DNA of 64,000 bases from Bradyrhizobium sp. 186 (GCF_023101685.1 NZ_CP082164.1:3968001-4032000); one strand, 5' to 3'; shown: positions 44,457 through 54,781, counted from the stretch's first letter. Notes: generated by a model not told the origin, from the letters alone. Translations and numbers: made by a program.

Positions 44457-45328
44457 TGCAATTCGCGCTGGCCCGAGACGAGGCCGAGCGCGTGGTTATA
44501 GGCGATGACGAGCATCAGCGAGATCAAGAGCAGGACGATGCCGAGCGCCGCCGCGAAGCCGACGTTGAAGTTCGCCGAGATCTGCTGATAGATGAGAATC
44601 GGCAGCGTCATGATCTGGAAGCCGCCGAGCAGGATCGGCGTGACATAGGCGCTGATCGCGAGCGCGAACACCAGCAGCGAGCCGGCCAGGATGCCAGGCA
44701 GGCTCAGGGGCAGCGTCACCTCGATGAAGGCGCGCAAGGGGCTGGCGCCGAGATTTTCCGCGGCCTGCTCCAGCCGTTCGTCGATGCGGCCGATCACGCC
44801 GGTGAGCGTCAGCACCATGAAGGGGACGTAGATGTGGACGAGCCCGACCACGATGCCGGTCTCCGTGTACATCAGCTTCAACGGCTGGCTGATGATACCG
44901 AGCGAGATCAGGGTCTGGTTGATCACGCCCTTGTCCGACAGCAGCGTCATCCAGGCGAAGGTGCGGACCACGATGCCGGTCAGCATCGGCGCCAGCACTG
45001 CCATCAGCAGCAGCGCGTGCCCGGTGCGGCTCCGGATGCGCGCCATCCAGTGCGCCAGCGGATAGCCGATCGCGAGCGCAACCAGCGTGGTCACGAGGCC
45101 GATCCGGATCGTGGTCCAGATCACCTCGAGATAATAGGGGTCGTCGATGATGCGGCCATAGTGGCGCGTGGTGAAGGCGACCTTCGGCGCCACCACCGGA
45201 TTGCCGGTGAGCACGCTCATGAGCGCCATCAATCCGATCGGCAGGAAGAAGAACAGCGCAAACAGCAGCACGCTCGGCAGAATGAAGAGCGCAAGGCCGT
45301 TGGGGCGTTGGGTGGCGGCGTCGCTCAT
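44453..45328 (-). CDS. ABC transporter permease (PotB-like)
   Basis: The 291-residue protein has about six membrane spans and an EAA loop (EQAAENLGASPLRAFIEVTL). The start overlaps the stop of the IclR gene (ATGA). With the other permease it forms the transmembrane channel for the binding protein's ligand. Confidence 0.92.
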   Translation of the reverse strand: MSDAATQRPNGLALFILPSVLLFALFFFLPIGLMALMSVLTGNPVVAPKVAFTTRHYGRIIDDPYYLEVIWTTIRIGLVTTLVALAIGYPLAHWMARIRSRTGHALLLMAVLAPMLTGIVVRTFAWMTLLSDKGVINQTLISLGIISQPLKLMYTETGIVVGLVHIYVPFMVLTLTGVIGRIDERLEQAAENLGASPLRAFIEVTLPLSLPGILAGSLLVFALAISAYVTPILLGGFQIMTLPILIYQQISANFNVGFAAALGIVLLLISLMLVIAYNHALGLVSGQRELQ

Positions 45329-46107
45329 CGCGTCCCCGCCTGAGCGCGGGTGACAACCTGGTCGAGTTGATCGCCGGTCAGCCGGCGCAGCTTTGCGGCC
45401 ATCGCCGTCAGCTCGCGCCGGACATTGGCGCGCTCGGCGACGGTGGTCGCCTGCACCGAATAGGACACCGCGATCCCGATCATCTCGCCGGTCTCGCCGC
45501 TCTTCAACGCAAAGCCCTGCGAGCCCACACCCTCGATGGATTCATCGGCCGCCTCGGATACGCCGGTGCGGCGGATTTCATCCAGGCGCGCCATCAACTG
45601 CTTGAAATTCTGCGGCGAGTTGCGCGGCAGTTTTGGATAGGTCGCGGGCACCCGTGCGCGGACGTCGTCGTCTGAGAGGCGTGCGAGCATGGCGCGGCCG
45701 TTCGAAGTGGCAACCGCCGGCGTGCGCTGGCCCGGCGGATTGACGACGCGCAAGGGATTGGAGCCCGGCACGATCCTGAGCACGACCTGCTCGTAGCCGT
45801 CGAGCACGGCGATGTAACCGGTATGTCCGGTGCGCGCGCAGACCTCGCGCAGCTCGCGCTCGGCCATGCTGATCAAATCGTCATGGGCACGATGCAGCCG
45901 GCCGAGCTCGAAGGTGAGGAGGCCCGGTCGATAGCGGCGGGTGTGAGGATCCTGCTCGAGCAGCCCGCAATCGCGCAAAGAGCGCAGCAGCCGCGAGGTC
46001 GAGCTCTTCGGTTTGCCGGTCAACGCCATCACGTCGGCGAACGACAAATCGGGCCGCGCGCTGGAAAAGCAGCGCAGGATCTCGATGGCGTTGGTGAGGG
46101 CGCTCAT
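45325..46107 (-). CDS. IclR-family transcriptional regulator
   Basis: The 260-residue regulator has an N-terminal winged helix (ALTNAIEILRCFSSARPDLS, KSSTSRLLRSLRDCGLLEQD) and a C-terminal GAF-like effector domain (HTGYIAVLDGYEQVVLRIV..., IGIAVSYSVQATTVAERA). It is the first gene of the operon and overlaps the permease by four bases, so it probably controls its own operon. Repressor or activator cannot be told. The start ATG at 46107 has a caaggcc site; ATG 46131 is an alternative. Confidence 0.9.
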   Translation of the reverse strand: MSALTNAIEILRCFSSARPDLSFADVMALTGKPKSSTSRLLRSLRDCGLLEQDPHTRRYRPGLLTFELGRLHRAHDDLISMAERELREVCARTGHTGYIAVLDGYEQVVLRIVPGSNPLRVVNPPGQRTPAVATSNGRAMLARLSDDDVRARVPATYPKLPRNSPQNFKQLMARLDEIRRTGVSEAADESIEGVGSQGFALKSGETGEMIGIAVSYSVQATTVAERANVRRELTAMAAKLRRLTGDQLDQVVTRAQAGTR

Positions 46108-46282
46108 GGGCCTTGTCCACGTCAGTTCCATAATTCGGAACCATGTCCCAAATTCTAAGCCTGGCGTGGAAACGGGCAAGCGGAAATTTCGCGCAAAGAT
46201 TGGCGCCGGATTGCGCACGGCGCAGGGAGGTCGCGGACACGAGAGGGGGCGCACCACGATCAAGCGGAGCGCCCCTTCCAAA

Positions 46283-46909
46283 TCAGGCAGCCTCGGCGGC
46301 GACGTTGCTGATCCAGTCGCGGGCCAGCGTCACGTCGGCCTGCGACAATTGATGGCCCGCCGGCAGGATTCTGTGGCTCACACTCGCGCCCGCCTCCGAC
46401 AGCAGGGCCGCCAGCCGTGCCGCGTTGCTCGCCGGCACGATCGGATCGGCCTGCCCGGACAGGAGCAGAACCGGCTTGCCGTCGAGTTCAGCCTTCGGCG
46501 GATCCGACAGCGGCACCATGGCGCGCAGCAGGATCGCGCCGGCCAGCGCGTGCGGCCTCAGCAGCAACAGCGCCGCCGCGATGTTGGCGCCGTTGGAGAA
46601 GCCGACCGCGACCGGCGCCGCGAGGCCGTATCGTTGCCGCGCGTCCTCGACGAACTCGCCGAGCTCGATTGCACGCCGGCGCACGTCCTCCTCGTCGAAC
46701 ACGCCTTCGGCGAGGCGGCGGAAGAAGCGCGGCATACCGTGCTCGAGCACGCGCCCGCGCGGCGAGAGCAGGGCGGAGCCCGGCGAGATCATTTTGCCGA
46801 GCCCGAGCAGGTCGTTCTCGTCGCCTCCGGTACCGTGCAGCAGCAGGAGCGGGGTGGAGCCCGCGCTGCTCGCGGGCTCGAAGCGATGGACGAATGAACT
46901 CTCGGTCAT
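46283..46909 (-). CDS. Carboxylesterase/phospholipase-type alpha/beta hydrolase
   Basis: The 208-residue hydrolase has the oxyanion segment LLLLHGTGGDENDL, nucleophile elbow GFSNG (AVGFSNGANIAAALLL), the acid in LLLSGQADPIVP and the histidine in ILPAGHQLS. It is similar to the MhqD-type esterase of Bacillus subtilis, which is paired with a ring-cleaving dioxygenase in resistance to quinones. The gene overlaps the dioxygenase by four bases. A role in detoxifying quinone or catechol derivatives is inferred from this pairing. Confidence 0.88.
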   Translation of the reverse strand: MTESSFVHRFEPASSAGSTPLLLLHGTGGDENDLLGLGKMISPGSALLSPRGRVLEHGMPRFFRRLAEGVFDEEDVRRRAIELGEFVEDARQRYGLAAPVAVGFSNGANIAAALLLLRPHALAGAILLRAMVPLSDPPKAELDGKPVLLLSGQADPIVPASNAARLAALLSEAGASVSHRILPAGHQLSQADVTLARDWISNVAAEAA

Positions 46910-47844
46910 GATACGCTCTCTTCCAAATTCGGCAGGACGTCCTCGATCTGCTTGCGATTCTGTTCGAGGAAGCCCGGCAGCTTCAGGTCGCGGCCCAACG
47001 TCGCGACGGGTTCGTCGACGGCGAAGCCGGGGATATCGGTTGCGATCTCGAACAGCACGCCGCCGGGCTCGCGGAAGTAGATTGAGCGGAAGTAGTTGCG
47101 GTCCCTCTGCTCGGTCGGGTGCAGGCCGTGATTGCTGACGAGCTTCTGCGCCATTCGGCCCTGCTCGGCATCATCGGCCGCGCGGAAGGCGATATGGTGC
47201 ACGGAGCCGCCGCCCTGATGGCCGCGCAAAAAGCCCTTGGCCTCATAGATATCGACGACGCTGCCCTCGACATCGCCGGGCGCCTTGAAGCGGATCACGG
47301 AGCCTTCGCGCGCCGTCTCCTTGAAGCCGAACACGTCGGTGAGGACGGCCGCCGTCTTCGCTGCGCTGTCGAGCAGCAGCGTCACGCCGTGGAAGCCGCG
47401 GATCGCATGCTCGGCCGGCACGTCGCCGTTGCTCCAGCCCGGCTCATTCTCGGCGCCGGGCACGCCGACCAGCGCCAGCGCCATGCCGTCCGGATCGGTG
47501 AACGGCAGCACGGATTCGCCGAAGCGCTTTTCAAGTGCTTCGTAAGCGACGCCCTTCTCGGTGAGGCGCTGCGTCCAGTAACCGAGCGAGCGCTGCGGCA
47601 CACGGAAAGCAGTCTGATGCGTCTCGCCGACGCCGCGGCGGCCCGCAGGCACGCCAGCCCAAGGGAAGAAGGTCAGGATGGTGCCGGGCCGGCCGGTCTC
47701 ATCGCCATAATAGAAGTGATAGGTACCGGGATCGTCGAAATTGACCGTCTTCTTGACGAAGCGCAGCCCGAGATCCCGCGTGTAGAAGCCAAAATTCCTG
47801 ATGGGGTCGCCGGCGATCGCGGTGACATGGTGCAGTCCAGACAT
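46906..47844 (-). CDS. Ring-cleaving VOC dioxygenase (MhqO-like)
   Basis: The 312-residue protein has two glyoxalase/VOC modules: MSGLHHVTAIAGDP..., KKTVNFDDPGTYHFYYGDET and, in the second half, IRGFHGVTLLLDSAAKTAAV..., SVHHIAFRAADD..., REPGGVLFEIATD. The metal ligands His (LHHVT; SVHHIAF) and Glu (LFEIATD) are present. Related proteins cleave hydroquinone or catechol rings. The ATG at 47844 follows an aggacg site; the longer upstream frame is out of family. It lies divergent from the LysR gene. Confidence 0.9.
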   Translation of the reverse strand: MSGLHHVTAIAGDPIRNFGFYTRDLGLRFVKKTVNFDDPGTYHFYYGDETGRPGTILTFFPWAGVPAGRRGVGETHQTAFRVPQRSLGYWTQRLTEKGVAYEALEKRFGESVLPFTDPDGMALALVGVPGAENEPGWSNGDVPAEHAIRGFHGVTLLLDSAAKTAAVLTDVFGFKETAREGSVIRFKAPGDVEGSVVDIYEAKGFLRGHQGGGSVHHIAFRAADDAEQGRMAQKLVSNHGLHPTEQRDRNYFRSIYFREPGGVLFEIATDIPGFAVDEPVATLGRDLKLPGFLEQNRKQIEDVLPNLEESVS

Positions 47845-47974
47845 GCTCGTCCTCCAAAAGCTCGTGGAGCGGTCTTGCTCTGGGTGGGAATATCGGATGG
47901 CTTTGAATTGGAGACAATCCATGCAAATATGACGTCTATGTCTACGATTTGGAAACAATCGCCGGGGCCGGCCC

Positions 47975-48898
47975 TTGGATAAGGTCGCCAGCCTGCGCGC
48001 CTTCGTGAAGGTGGTCGAAAGCGGCAGTTTTGCCGAGGCCGGTCGCCAATTGCGGCTCTCGCGCTCCGCGATCAGCAAATACATCGCCGACCTCGAGGAG
48101 AGCCTCGACGTGCAATTGCTGAACCGCACCACCCGGCACGCGAGCCCGACCGAGAGCGGCCAGCGATATTTCGAGCGCGCGGTCGTGATCCTCTCCGAGA
48201 TCGAGGCAGCCGATCAGGCGGTGACGCAGCTCCAGTCGGCACCGCGCGGCCTGTTGCGCGTGAATGCGCCGATGTCGTTCGGCACCCTGCGGCTCGGGCC
48301 GGTGCTTGCCGATTTCATGGCGCGATATCCCGAGCTTCAGCTTCAGCTTGTGCTGAGCGACGATCTGCTCGATCCCGTCCAGGACGGCTTTGACGTGACG
48401 CTGCGAATCGCGGAGCTGGAATCTTCAAGCCTGATCGCGCGGAAGATCGTGCCAGTCGCGCGCATGATTTGCGCCTCGCCGGACTATCTTGCGCGTCACG
48501 GCACGCCGAAACATCCGCAGGATTTGCGCGAGCACGCATCGCTGACTTATGGCTTCCTGCTCACCGGCAATCAATGGAAGCTCACCGGTGCGGACGGCGA
48601 TCACTGGATCCAGCCGGCCTGGTCGCTCTGCGTCAACAATGCCGAAGTGCTGCGCGATGTCGCGATCAAGGGCAGGGGGCTTGCACTGCTCCCCGAATTC
48701 ATCGCCGCCGACGCCTTGAGGAAAGGCGAGCTGCGCGCCGTGCTCGAAGACTACTTTGCACCGCCGCTCGCGCTCTACGCGGTCTATCCGCCGACGCGGC
48801 ATCTTTCGGTGAAGGTCAGACTCTTCATCGATTTCCTCGTTGAGCGTTTCAGCGCCGGCGACGACGCAGGCGCGCGCGGACGCTCCGCAGCTAGGTGA
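47975..48898 (+). CDS. LysR-family transcriptional regulator
   Basis: The 307-residue regulator has the LysR winged helix ([39 protein letters not shown]) and a periplasmic-binding-like effector domain ([20 protein letters not shown]). It belongs to the CrgA/TrpI-type branch. It is divergent from the dioxygenase/hydrolase pair, so it probably controls it, with operators in the 130-base gap. The start is TTG at 47975. Its 3' end overlaps the convergent sensor kinase gene by eight bases. Confidence 0.9.
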   Translation: MDKVASLRAFVKVVESGSFAEAGRQLRLSRSAISKYIADLEESLDVQLLNRTTRHASPTESGQRYFERAVVILSEIEAADQAVTQLQSAPRGLLRVNAPMSFGTLRLGPVLADFMARYPELQLQLVLSDDLLDPVQDGFDVTLRIAELESSSLIARKIVPVARMICASPDYLARHGTPKHPQDLREHASLTYGFLLTGNQWKLTGADGDHWIQPAWSLCVNNAEVLRDVAIKGRGLALLPEFIAADALRKGELRAVLEDYFAPPLALYAVYPPTRHLSVKVRLFIDFLVERFSAGDDAGARGRSAAR

Positions 48899-51578
48899 CC
48901 GAACGCTGCTCGGCAGGCAGATGCAGGTCGTCCAGTGCGCTCATCGATGCCTGCCGAAGTGCGGCGAGTTCGCGGGCGGCACTCTGGCACTCGGCGGGGG
49001 ACATCGAGGCCGTCGCCAGCTCCACTTCACGGCAGTGCTCGAACAGCCGGACCAGGCCGAGTGCGCTTGCAGCGCTGCCGAGCTGGTGCGCGGACCGCGC
49101 GAGCTGCGCGCGATCGCCGGCTGCCGCGGCCTTCACGATGTCTTCGATCAGTTTTTCGCCGGTCTCTTCCAGCAATTGGTGAAGCTTCGCGATTTGCGCG
49201 GCGCCCAGGAGTTCTTTCTGGTCGTCGAGAAAGTGCAGGTCGATCAATGCGCCAGCGGCGAGTTGCGTCGCGGCCGGTTCGTCCTGGGGATCGTCCTCGA
49301 TTGCCTCGCGAAGCGCGTTGATCAGGATCGGCTTGCTGACGACCTTGGTGATCCCCGCGCCGGCGAGCCGTTCGCGAGCGCTGCGCGACACGTCGGCGGT
49401 CACCGCGATGATGCGGGGCATCCGCTGCAGGCCAAGCTCCCTGATCCGCGACGCGGCCTCGACGCCATCCATGTCGGGCATGTGCAGATCCATCAGGATG
49501 ACGTCGAACGATTGATCCCGGGCAAGCTCCACGGCCGACGCACCGTTCCTTGCGATCATGGGGCGATGGCCGAGCCGGTTCAGGATCGCTTCGCCGACCT
49601 CGCAGTTGACGGGATCGTCATCCACCAGCAGCACGCGAAGCTGCCGCGATGGCGCCTGGACGGCACCCTGAGCGATTCCGCTCGCCGCGAGAGCGAGCGG
49701 GACGGTGAGCATGAACAAGCTGCCCGCGCCCGGCGTGCTTTCTACCGTCAGCTCGCCGCGCATCAGGCGCGTCAGGCGGCGCGCGATCGCAAGTCCGAGG
49801 CCGGTGCCGCCGAACCGCCGTGCGATGCTATCGTCGGCTTGCACGAAATCCTCAAAGATCCGCTCGTGCATGTCGGGCGCGATGCCGATGCCGGTGTCGC
49901 GAATCGTGATGCGAAGCAGGACATGATCGTCATGCCGCGCCGCCGTCGCGATCAAGCCGATCCCGCCGCGCGGGGTGAATTTGATCGCGTTACCGATCAG
50001 GTTGAGCAGGATGCGATTGAGCCGTACCGGGTCGCCGTGCACGGACGTGCTAACCGTCGCATCGCAGACGAGGTCGAAGATCAGTCCCTTGCCGAAAGCC
50101 TGGGGACGCATCAGGTCGGCGGCCGCCTCGATGAGCTGGTCGAGGCGGAAGTCGCGCGTCTCCAGCGTTTCGGTGCTGGCCTCCAAGCGTGCGTATTCGA
50201 GAATGGCATCGACCAGCGCGATCAGCGTTTCCCCCGATGCGGCCGCGGTGGCGAGGTGGCGGCGCTGGACCTCGCCGAGGCTGCCGTCGTCAAGCAGTTG
50301 CAGCACGCCCATGACGCCGTTGAGGGGCGTGCGCAACTCGTGGCTGACCACGGCAAGAAAGCGAGATTTGGTCTCGTTGGCCACGACAGCCGCGCTGCGC
50401 GCGCGCTCGGCGGCGTCATGCTCGGCAAGGGCCTGATCGCGGGTCTTTTCGAGTTCGGCGGTCCGCTCGGCAACCTTGCGCTCGAGGGTCGCATAGGAGT
50501 CGCGAAGATGTGCGGCCATCCGGTTGAACTGGTCGCCAAGCGCTTCCAGCTCGTCACCGGTCTTGATCGCGAGGCGCAGGCCGAGATCGCCGCTTTCGAT
50601 TCGCCGCGCGCCTTGCGTCAACATCTGGATCGGCACGGTCATGCGCCGGCTGAGCAGGAGGGAGACCAGGACCGCGAAGGCGAGCAGGACGATCAGCAGA
50701 AACGTCGACCGTCCGATCGATGCGTAGATCGGGGCGTAGGCCTCGCTGAGCGGAAGCTCGACGAACACCACCCAGCCGAGCGAGGGGACGGTCGCATAGG
50801 TCGACAGCACGCGCTGACCCGACAAATCCTCCCTCACCAGCCCGCCTGCCGGCGGCGCCACGCCATCGAGCGCGGCGCGGACGTCCGGATGCCCGGAGAG
50901 ATCGGTGCGGCGCAGCGCCGGCCACAAATCGGGATGCGCGATCAACAGCCCCATGCGGTCGACCGCGTAGGCCTTGCCGGTACTACCCACCCTGATGCCG
51001 GCGACGAGGTCCCAGATGAAACGCAGATTGACTTCGGCGACGATCACATTGGGATCGCGGCCGACGTTGCGCGCGGCGAGCGTCATGAACGGCTCGGTGT
51101 CGCCCAAGAAGTAGACCGGCCCGTAATAGGTCCGGCTTTCGTTCGCGCCGCGGAAGGCCATGGAGAGATCGGCTTTGCTGCCGATCCTGTCCGCGACGCG
51201 GCGCGATACGCGCACCTGCTCGCGGCCCTGCGAGTCGAGCTCGGCAATTTCCGCGATCGCAGGCGAGAGGCGCAGGAGGCGGATGGCGTTCAGGCGTTCG
51301 TCTTCATTGGTCGAAAGCTCCGCAGGCAGGCGCGCGAGCCATCTGATCTGGTTCTCGATCTGGCCGATAAACTGTCCGATCTGAATGGCTGCGGACGCAG
51401 CCTGCTCGCGCTGGGTTGCCGCGAGAAGCTGCTTCTGCTCGCGGTAAGAGAACCAGACGTCGAAGGCGGTGTTGATGGCAAGCGCGGCAAAGGCGAGTGC
51501 GACGATCGAGTAGAGATATTTGCGGAACAGCCGGCCGGGAGGCGTTCGCAAATGTCCCTGGTCGATCGCTTCGTTCAC
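48891..51578 (-). CDS. Hybrid sensor histidine kinase with receiver and HPt domains
   Basis: The 895-residue membrane protein has two spans (residues 21-43 and 292-310) that flank a periplasmic sensory region (dCache-like, [20 protein letters not shown]). Then come HAMP ([20 protein letters not shown]), coiled coil, HisKA ([10 protein letters not shown], His413), HATPase (NAIKFTP, DTGIGI, GTGLGL), receiver (VLLVDDDP..., [12 protein letters not shown], Asp697) and HPt (SAHQLGS, His831). It should sense an external ligand and drive a four-step phosphorelay. The output regulator is not in the window. It shares a four-base overlap with the binding-protein gene upstream. Confidence 0.93.
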   Translation of the reverse strand: MNEAIDQGHLRTPPGRLFRKYLYSIVALAFAALAINTAFDVWFSYREQKQLLAATQREQAASAAIQIGQFIGQIENQIRWLARLPAELSTNEDERLNAIRLLRLSPAIAEIAELDSQGREQVRVSRRVADRIGSKADLSMAFRGANESRTYYGPVYFLGDTEPFMTLAARNVGRDPNVIVAEVNLRFIWDLVAGIRVGSTGKAYAVDRMGLLIAHPDLWPALRRTDLSGHPDVRAALDGVAPPAGGLVREDLSGQRVLSTYATVPSLGWVVFVELPLSEAYAPIYASIGRSTFLLIVLLAFAVLVSLLLSRRMTVPIQMLTQGARRIESGDLGLRLAIKTGDELEALGDQFNRMAAHLRDSYATLERKVAERTAELEKTRDQALAEHDAAERARSAAVVANETKSRFLAVVSHELRTPLNGVMGVLQLLDDGSLGEVQRRHLATAAASGETLIALVDAILEYARLEASTETLETRDFRLDQLIEAAADLMRPQAFGKGLIFDLVCDATVSTSVHGDPVRLNRILLNLIGNAIKFTPRGGIGLIATAARHDDHVLLRITIRDTGIGIAPDMHERIFEDFVQADDSIARRFGGTGLGLAIARRLTRLMRGELTVESTPGAGSLFMLTVPLALAASGIAQGAVQAPSRQLRVLLVDDDPVNCEVGEAILNRLGHRPMIARNGASAVELARDQSFDVILMDLHMPDMDGVEAASRIRELGLQRMPRIIAVTADVSRSARERLAGAGITKVVSKPILINALREAIEDDPQDEPAATQLAAGALIDLHFLDDQKELLGAAQIAKLHQLLEETGEKLIEDIVKAAAAGDRAQLARSAHQLGSAASALGLVRLFEHCREVELATASMSPAECQSAARELAALRQASMSALDDLHLPAEQRSVT

Positions 51579-52609
51579 TCGCGGATCTCGTCGGCGCGCG
51601 CGAGCAGCGTGAACGGCAGCTTCAACCCGAGCGCCCCAGCGACCGTGCGGTTGATCAGGAGCTCGTATTTTCGCGGCGATTGCACCGGGAGATCGCCGGC
51701 CTTGGTGCCGCGCAGGATGAGGTCGACATAGTCGGCCGAGCGCACCTCCAACGTTGGCCCGTAGCTCATCAACCCGCCCGCATCGATGAAATAATGGAAC
51801 GGATAGATCATGGGGACGCGATATTTGGCGGTTGCCGCGACGACCGCCTGCCGGTTGATCACCAGGAAGCTGTCGACCAGCGCGATCATCGCCGCCCTCG
51901 GCGCTTCGGAAAAGCGGCCTATCGCCGCGTCGATCTCAGCTGCCGCGTTGACGGGCGCGGGGACTACGGACACTCCGGACGCCGCCGCCTCTTGTTCGAT
52001 GGAGTCGAGGAAGAAGCGCCCGGCGCGCGGCGTGGTCACCGGATTGAACAGGACGCCGACGCGCGCGAGATCCGGTACAACCTCCCGGACGAGCTGAAGC
52101 CATTTGCCGCCCATCTCGGCGGAGCTGTTGGTGAAGCCGGTGACGTTGCCGCCGGGATGCGCGAGGCTTTCGACGAAGCCATTGCCGACGGGATCGTTTG
52201 CAGTCGCGAAAACGATCGGGATCGTCCTGGTGGTCGCCATGACGGCGGCGGTTTCGACCGTCGAGCCGGTCAGGATGACGTCCGGTTTGAGGTCGATGAT
52301 CTCCTGGATCGCGGCCTGGAGCTTGGCCGGTCCACCGAAAGTCGAACGGATCTCGAAGCGGATATTGACGCCTTCAACCCAGCCGCGCTGCCTCAAGCCT
52401 CCGATGAGCCCACCCAGGCGCGAGTTCATGTTGTCGGAGAAGTTCCTGCGGGTCAGTTCATCGTCGAGCGGCAATCCGGTCAGCGAGGCGACGATCCGGA
52501 TACGATCCGGCGTTGCGCCGAGCGCAAGCCATCCTGCGGCCGTTGTGCCCGCGAGGCGAATGAAGTCGCGGCGATCGACCGCCACCGCAGCGGAAGGCCG
52601 TTCGGTCAT
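51575..52609 (-). CDS. Orphan ABC-type solute-binding protein (PF04392)
   Basis: The 344-residue protein has a Tat-like signal ([16 protein letters not shown]) and the PF04392 layout: [10 protein letters not shown]..., [61 protein letters not shown] and the C-terminal [19 protein letters not shown]. No permease or ATPase lies near; instead it is the first gene of a two-gene operon with the sensor kinase. It may serve the kinase as a periplasmic ligand-binding subunit. Start ATG 52609 was chosen; TTG 52636 is possible. Confidence 0.85.
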   Translation of the reverse strand: MTERPSAAVAVDRRDFIRLAGTTAAGWLALGATPDRIRIVASLTGLPLDDELTRRNFSDNMNSRLGGLIGGLRQRGWVEGVNIRFEIRSTFGGPAKLQAAIQEIIDLKPDVILTGSTVETAAVMATTRTIPIVFATANDPVGNGFVESLAHPGGNVTGFTNSSAEMGGKWLQLVREVVPDLARVGVLFNPVTTPRAGRFFLDSIEQEAAASGVSVVPAPVNAAAEIDAAIGRFSEAPRAAMIALVDSFLVINRQAVVAATAKYRVPMIYPFHYFIDAGGLMSYGPTLEVRSADYVDLILRGTKAGDLPVQSPRKYELLINRTVAGALGLKLPFTLLARADEIRE

Positions 52610-52735
52610 GGAATTCGTTTCAATGGCTTGTCCCAAGCCGGATGCTTAGCGCGAAAGCCCGGCATCCACAATTGATGAAAAAAAGCGCGTGTGAATGTTC
52701 ATTCGCAGCCTTGCAAGTCGCAATATGCGGCCGCG

Positions 52736-53368
52736 CTAGCGCCGCAGCGTGAATTCGTTAGCTCCCCGCCGATATTCCCACTTCGCCTGCTCGAGCTCCG
52801 GCTGGTCGCATTCGGCCTCGGGATAACCGATGCAGAGATAGGCGATGAATTTCCAGGACTGCGGGACGTCGAGAGTGTCGTGGATACGATCCGGATTGAG
52901 GATCGATACCCAGCCGAGCCCGATGCCGTCGGCGCGCGCGGCGAGCCACATCGCGGTGATCGCGGCGACCACGGAATATTCCGTTGTCTCCGGCATGGTC
53001 GCGCGGCCGAGGCCGTGACCGATATCGCTCGCCTTGTCGGCGAAGACGGCGAGGTGGCTAGGGGCCTGTTCGAGGCCCGAGAGCTTTAGCGCGGCATAGC
53101 GCGCGGCACGCTCGCCGGCATAGGCATTTAGCGCATCGGCGTTGCACGCCTTGAAATCCTCGATGACGGCGCGGCGCCGTGCAGCATCATCGACGGTGAC
53201 GAAGCGCCAGGGCTGGCTGAGGCCGACCGAGGGCGACAGGCAAGCCGTCTCGATCAGCCGCGCGATGGCGCCGTCCGGCAGCGGATCGGTGCGAAAGCGA
53301 CGCACGTCGCGGCGCCACACGAACAGCTCGCGCAATTGCCGGCGAAAAATGTCGTCGAACTCGACCAT
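52736..53368 (-). CDS. bluB: 5,6-dimethylbenzimidazole synthase
   Basis: BluB cleaves reduced flavin mononucleotide to make DMB, the lower ligand of B12, with oxygen. The 210-residue protein has the nitroreductase fold with family motifs: RRDVRRFRTDPLPD, SPSVGLSQPWRFV, AGERAARYAALKLSGLEQAP (BluB-specific lid region), ADGIGLGWVSIL and a C-terminal YLCIGYPEAE. The gene lies four bases after cobV in the same direction, as in other B12 operons. Length fits the family (about 210-230). Confidence 0.93.
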   Translation of the reverse strand: MVEFDDIFRRQLRELFVWRRDVRRFRTDPLPDGAIARLIETACLSPSVGLSQPWRFVTVDDAARRRAVIEDFKACNADALNAYAGERAARYAALKLSGLEQAPSHLAVFADKASDIGHGLGRATMPETTEYSVVAAITAMWLAARADGIGLGWVSILNPDRIHDTLDVPQSWKFIAYLCIGYPEAECDQPELEQAKWEYRRGANEFTLRR

Positions 53369-53372
53369 GAGG

Positions 53373-54155
53373 TCATAGCCCCATCTGGAAGGCCGCGGCC
53401 ACCAGGAGGATCAGGATCTCGCCGGTCTGCTCGAACGCGCCGAGGATGTCGCCGGTCTGCCCGCCGATCTGGCGGATGGCAAGCCGGGCCAGAACCAGCC
53501 CGGCGAGCGACAGCAGGATCAGGCCGACCAACGCCTTGCCCGGCCCAAGCGCTAGGGCAAGACAGAGCGTCCCGAGAGCGAAGGCGATGGCCACGCTTGG
53601 TCCCGGCGGCGATCCGGCGCTCGCCGACAGCCCGTCGGGCCGCGCCGGCGGCACAAGCGACATGAAGGCCGGCACGCCCGCGCGGGCCGCGGCATGCGCA
53701 GAGCACAGCGCAAGCGCGACTGCCCATGGATTGGCGATCGCGGCGAGCGCGCTCCAGCGCAAGCCGAACGACAGGATCAGCGCGCAGACGCCATAGGTGC
53801 CGATCCGGCTGTCGCGCATGATCTCAAGCTTGCGCTCGCGCGTTCGCCCGCCCCCGAGCCCGTCGGCGGTATCGGCAAGCCCGTCCTCGTGCAGTGCGCC
53901 GGTAACGAGGGCGGTTGTGGCCAGAGCGAGCAGGGCGGACGGACCCGGCGGCAATCCCAGCTTGCTCGCGATCGCATAGGCCGCAGCGCCTGCGAGGCCG
54001 ACCACCAGTCCGGCGACAGGAAGCGCCCAGGTCGCGCGCGCGATTGCGCCAGCAGCGCTGGGCTTTGACGATGTCACCGGCAGGATCGTGACGAATGACG
54101 CCGCGATTCTGAGATCGGCAATGACGTCTTTCACAAGTTCGGCGCCAGGCATCAT
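53373..54155 (-). CDS. cobV: Adenosylcobinamide-GDP ribazoletransferase (CobV/CobS)
   Basis: The 260-residue integral membrane enzyme joins the activated corrin (adenosylcobinamide-GDP) to alpha-ribazole. It shows the conserved pattern: PVTSSKPS..., ATWALPVAGLVVGL, ALHEDGLADTADGLGGG (acidic, metal-binding), REIMRDSRIGTYG-like segment and several hydrophobic helices. The start overlaps the cobP stop by four bases. CobV works at the inner membrane with CobD. Confidence 0.93.
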   Translation of the reverse strand: MMPGAELVKDVIADLRIAASFVTILPVTSSKPSAAGAIARATWALPVAGLVVGLAGAAAYAIASKLGLPPGPSALLALATTALVTGALHEDGLADTADGLGGGRTRERKLEIMRDSRIGTYGVCALILSFGLRWSALAAIANPWAVALALCSAHAAARAGVPAFMSLVPPARPDGLSASAGSPPGPSVAIAFALGTLCLALALGPGKALVGLILLSLAGLVLARLAIRQIGGQTGDILGAFEQTGEILILLVAAAFQMGL

Positions 54156-54655
54156 TTCAGCTTCATCGGTAGGCCCGCGACGACGAACTCGACCTCGTCG
54201 GCAACAGCCGCAATGGTCTGGTTCATGATTCCGGCGGCGTCGCGAAAGGTGCGCGCCAGCGCGTTGTCCGGAACGATACCGAGACCGACCTCATTGGTGA
54301 CGAGGACGACCGGACTGTTCAGGCGAGGCAGAGCGCCGGCGAGTTCTTTAACTTCGCGCTCCCAATCGCGTTCCGCGTGTAGCAGGTTGGAGAGCCACAG
54401 CGTCAGGCAGTCGACGAGCCGGGCTCCGCCGCCATCGGTGGCGAGCAGCGCCTGCACGAGATCGAGCGGCACCTCGCGCTCGATCCAGTCGGTTCCGCGC
54501 CGCGCACGGTGCGTTGCGATGCGCGCCTCCATTTCCGAATCGAGCGCCTCGGCCGTCGCGACATAGACGGGCCGCCCGGGAAAGGCGCGCGCACGCGTTT
54601 CCGCACGCCTGCTCTTGCCCGATCGCGCTCCGCCCGTGATCAAGATGACGGCCAT
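54152..54655 (-). CDS. cobP: Adenosylcobinamide kinase/GTP:adenosylcobinamide-phosphate guanylyltransferase
   Basis: The 167-residue bifunctional enzyme (CobP/CobU) phosphorylates adenosylcobinamide and transfers GMP. It has the P-loop GGARSGKS (residues 8-15), the HRARRG segment (family guanylylated-histidine region, AtHRARRGTDW), LVDCLTLWLSNLL and VTNEVGLGIVP. Length fits the family (about 170-180). The start ATG at 54655 is correct; a longer frame runs upstream but is out of family. A short divergent gap (126 bases) separates it from cobD. Confidence 0.93.
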   Translation of the reverse strand: MAVILITGGARSGKSRRAETRARAFPGRPVYVATAEALDSEMEARIATHRARRGTDWIEREVPLDLVQALLATDGGGARLVDCLTLWLSNLLHAERDWEREVKELAGALPRLNSPVVLVTNEVGLGIVPDNALARTFRDAAGIMNQTIAAVADEVEFVVAGLPMKLK

Positions 54656-54781
54656 AAAAGTCTCCTGCCGGCCAGCACTAATCACCAAACGCAGCCAAAG
54701 ACAAAGCCGAAATCCGCCGCCGAGGGGCTTGCGCTCGGCCTGAGCTTTGCGCAACAGGGGCAGGCGGGACAGGAGACGTGC

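Noticed and set aside
38020..46107. Idea that the operon is a classical polyamine transporter locus
   Set aside because: The enzymes linked to it (AroM, DUF917, hydantoinase-like) are not polyamine genes, so the PotABCD resemblance only indicates transporter type.
48840..51731. Long open frame (963 codons) on the plus strand opposite the sensor kinase gene
   Set aside because: It is antisense to a clear multi-domain kinase; its translation is Arg/Ala/Asp-rich without motifs, as expected in GC-rich shadows.
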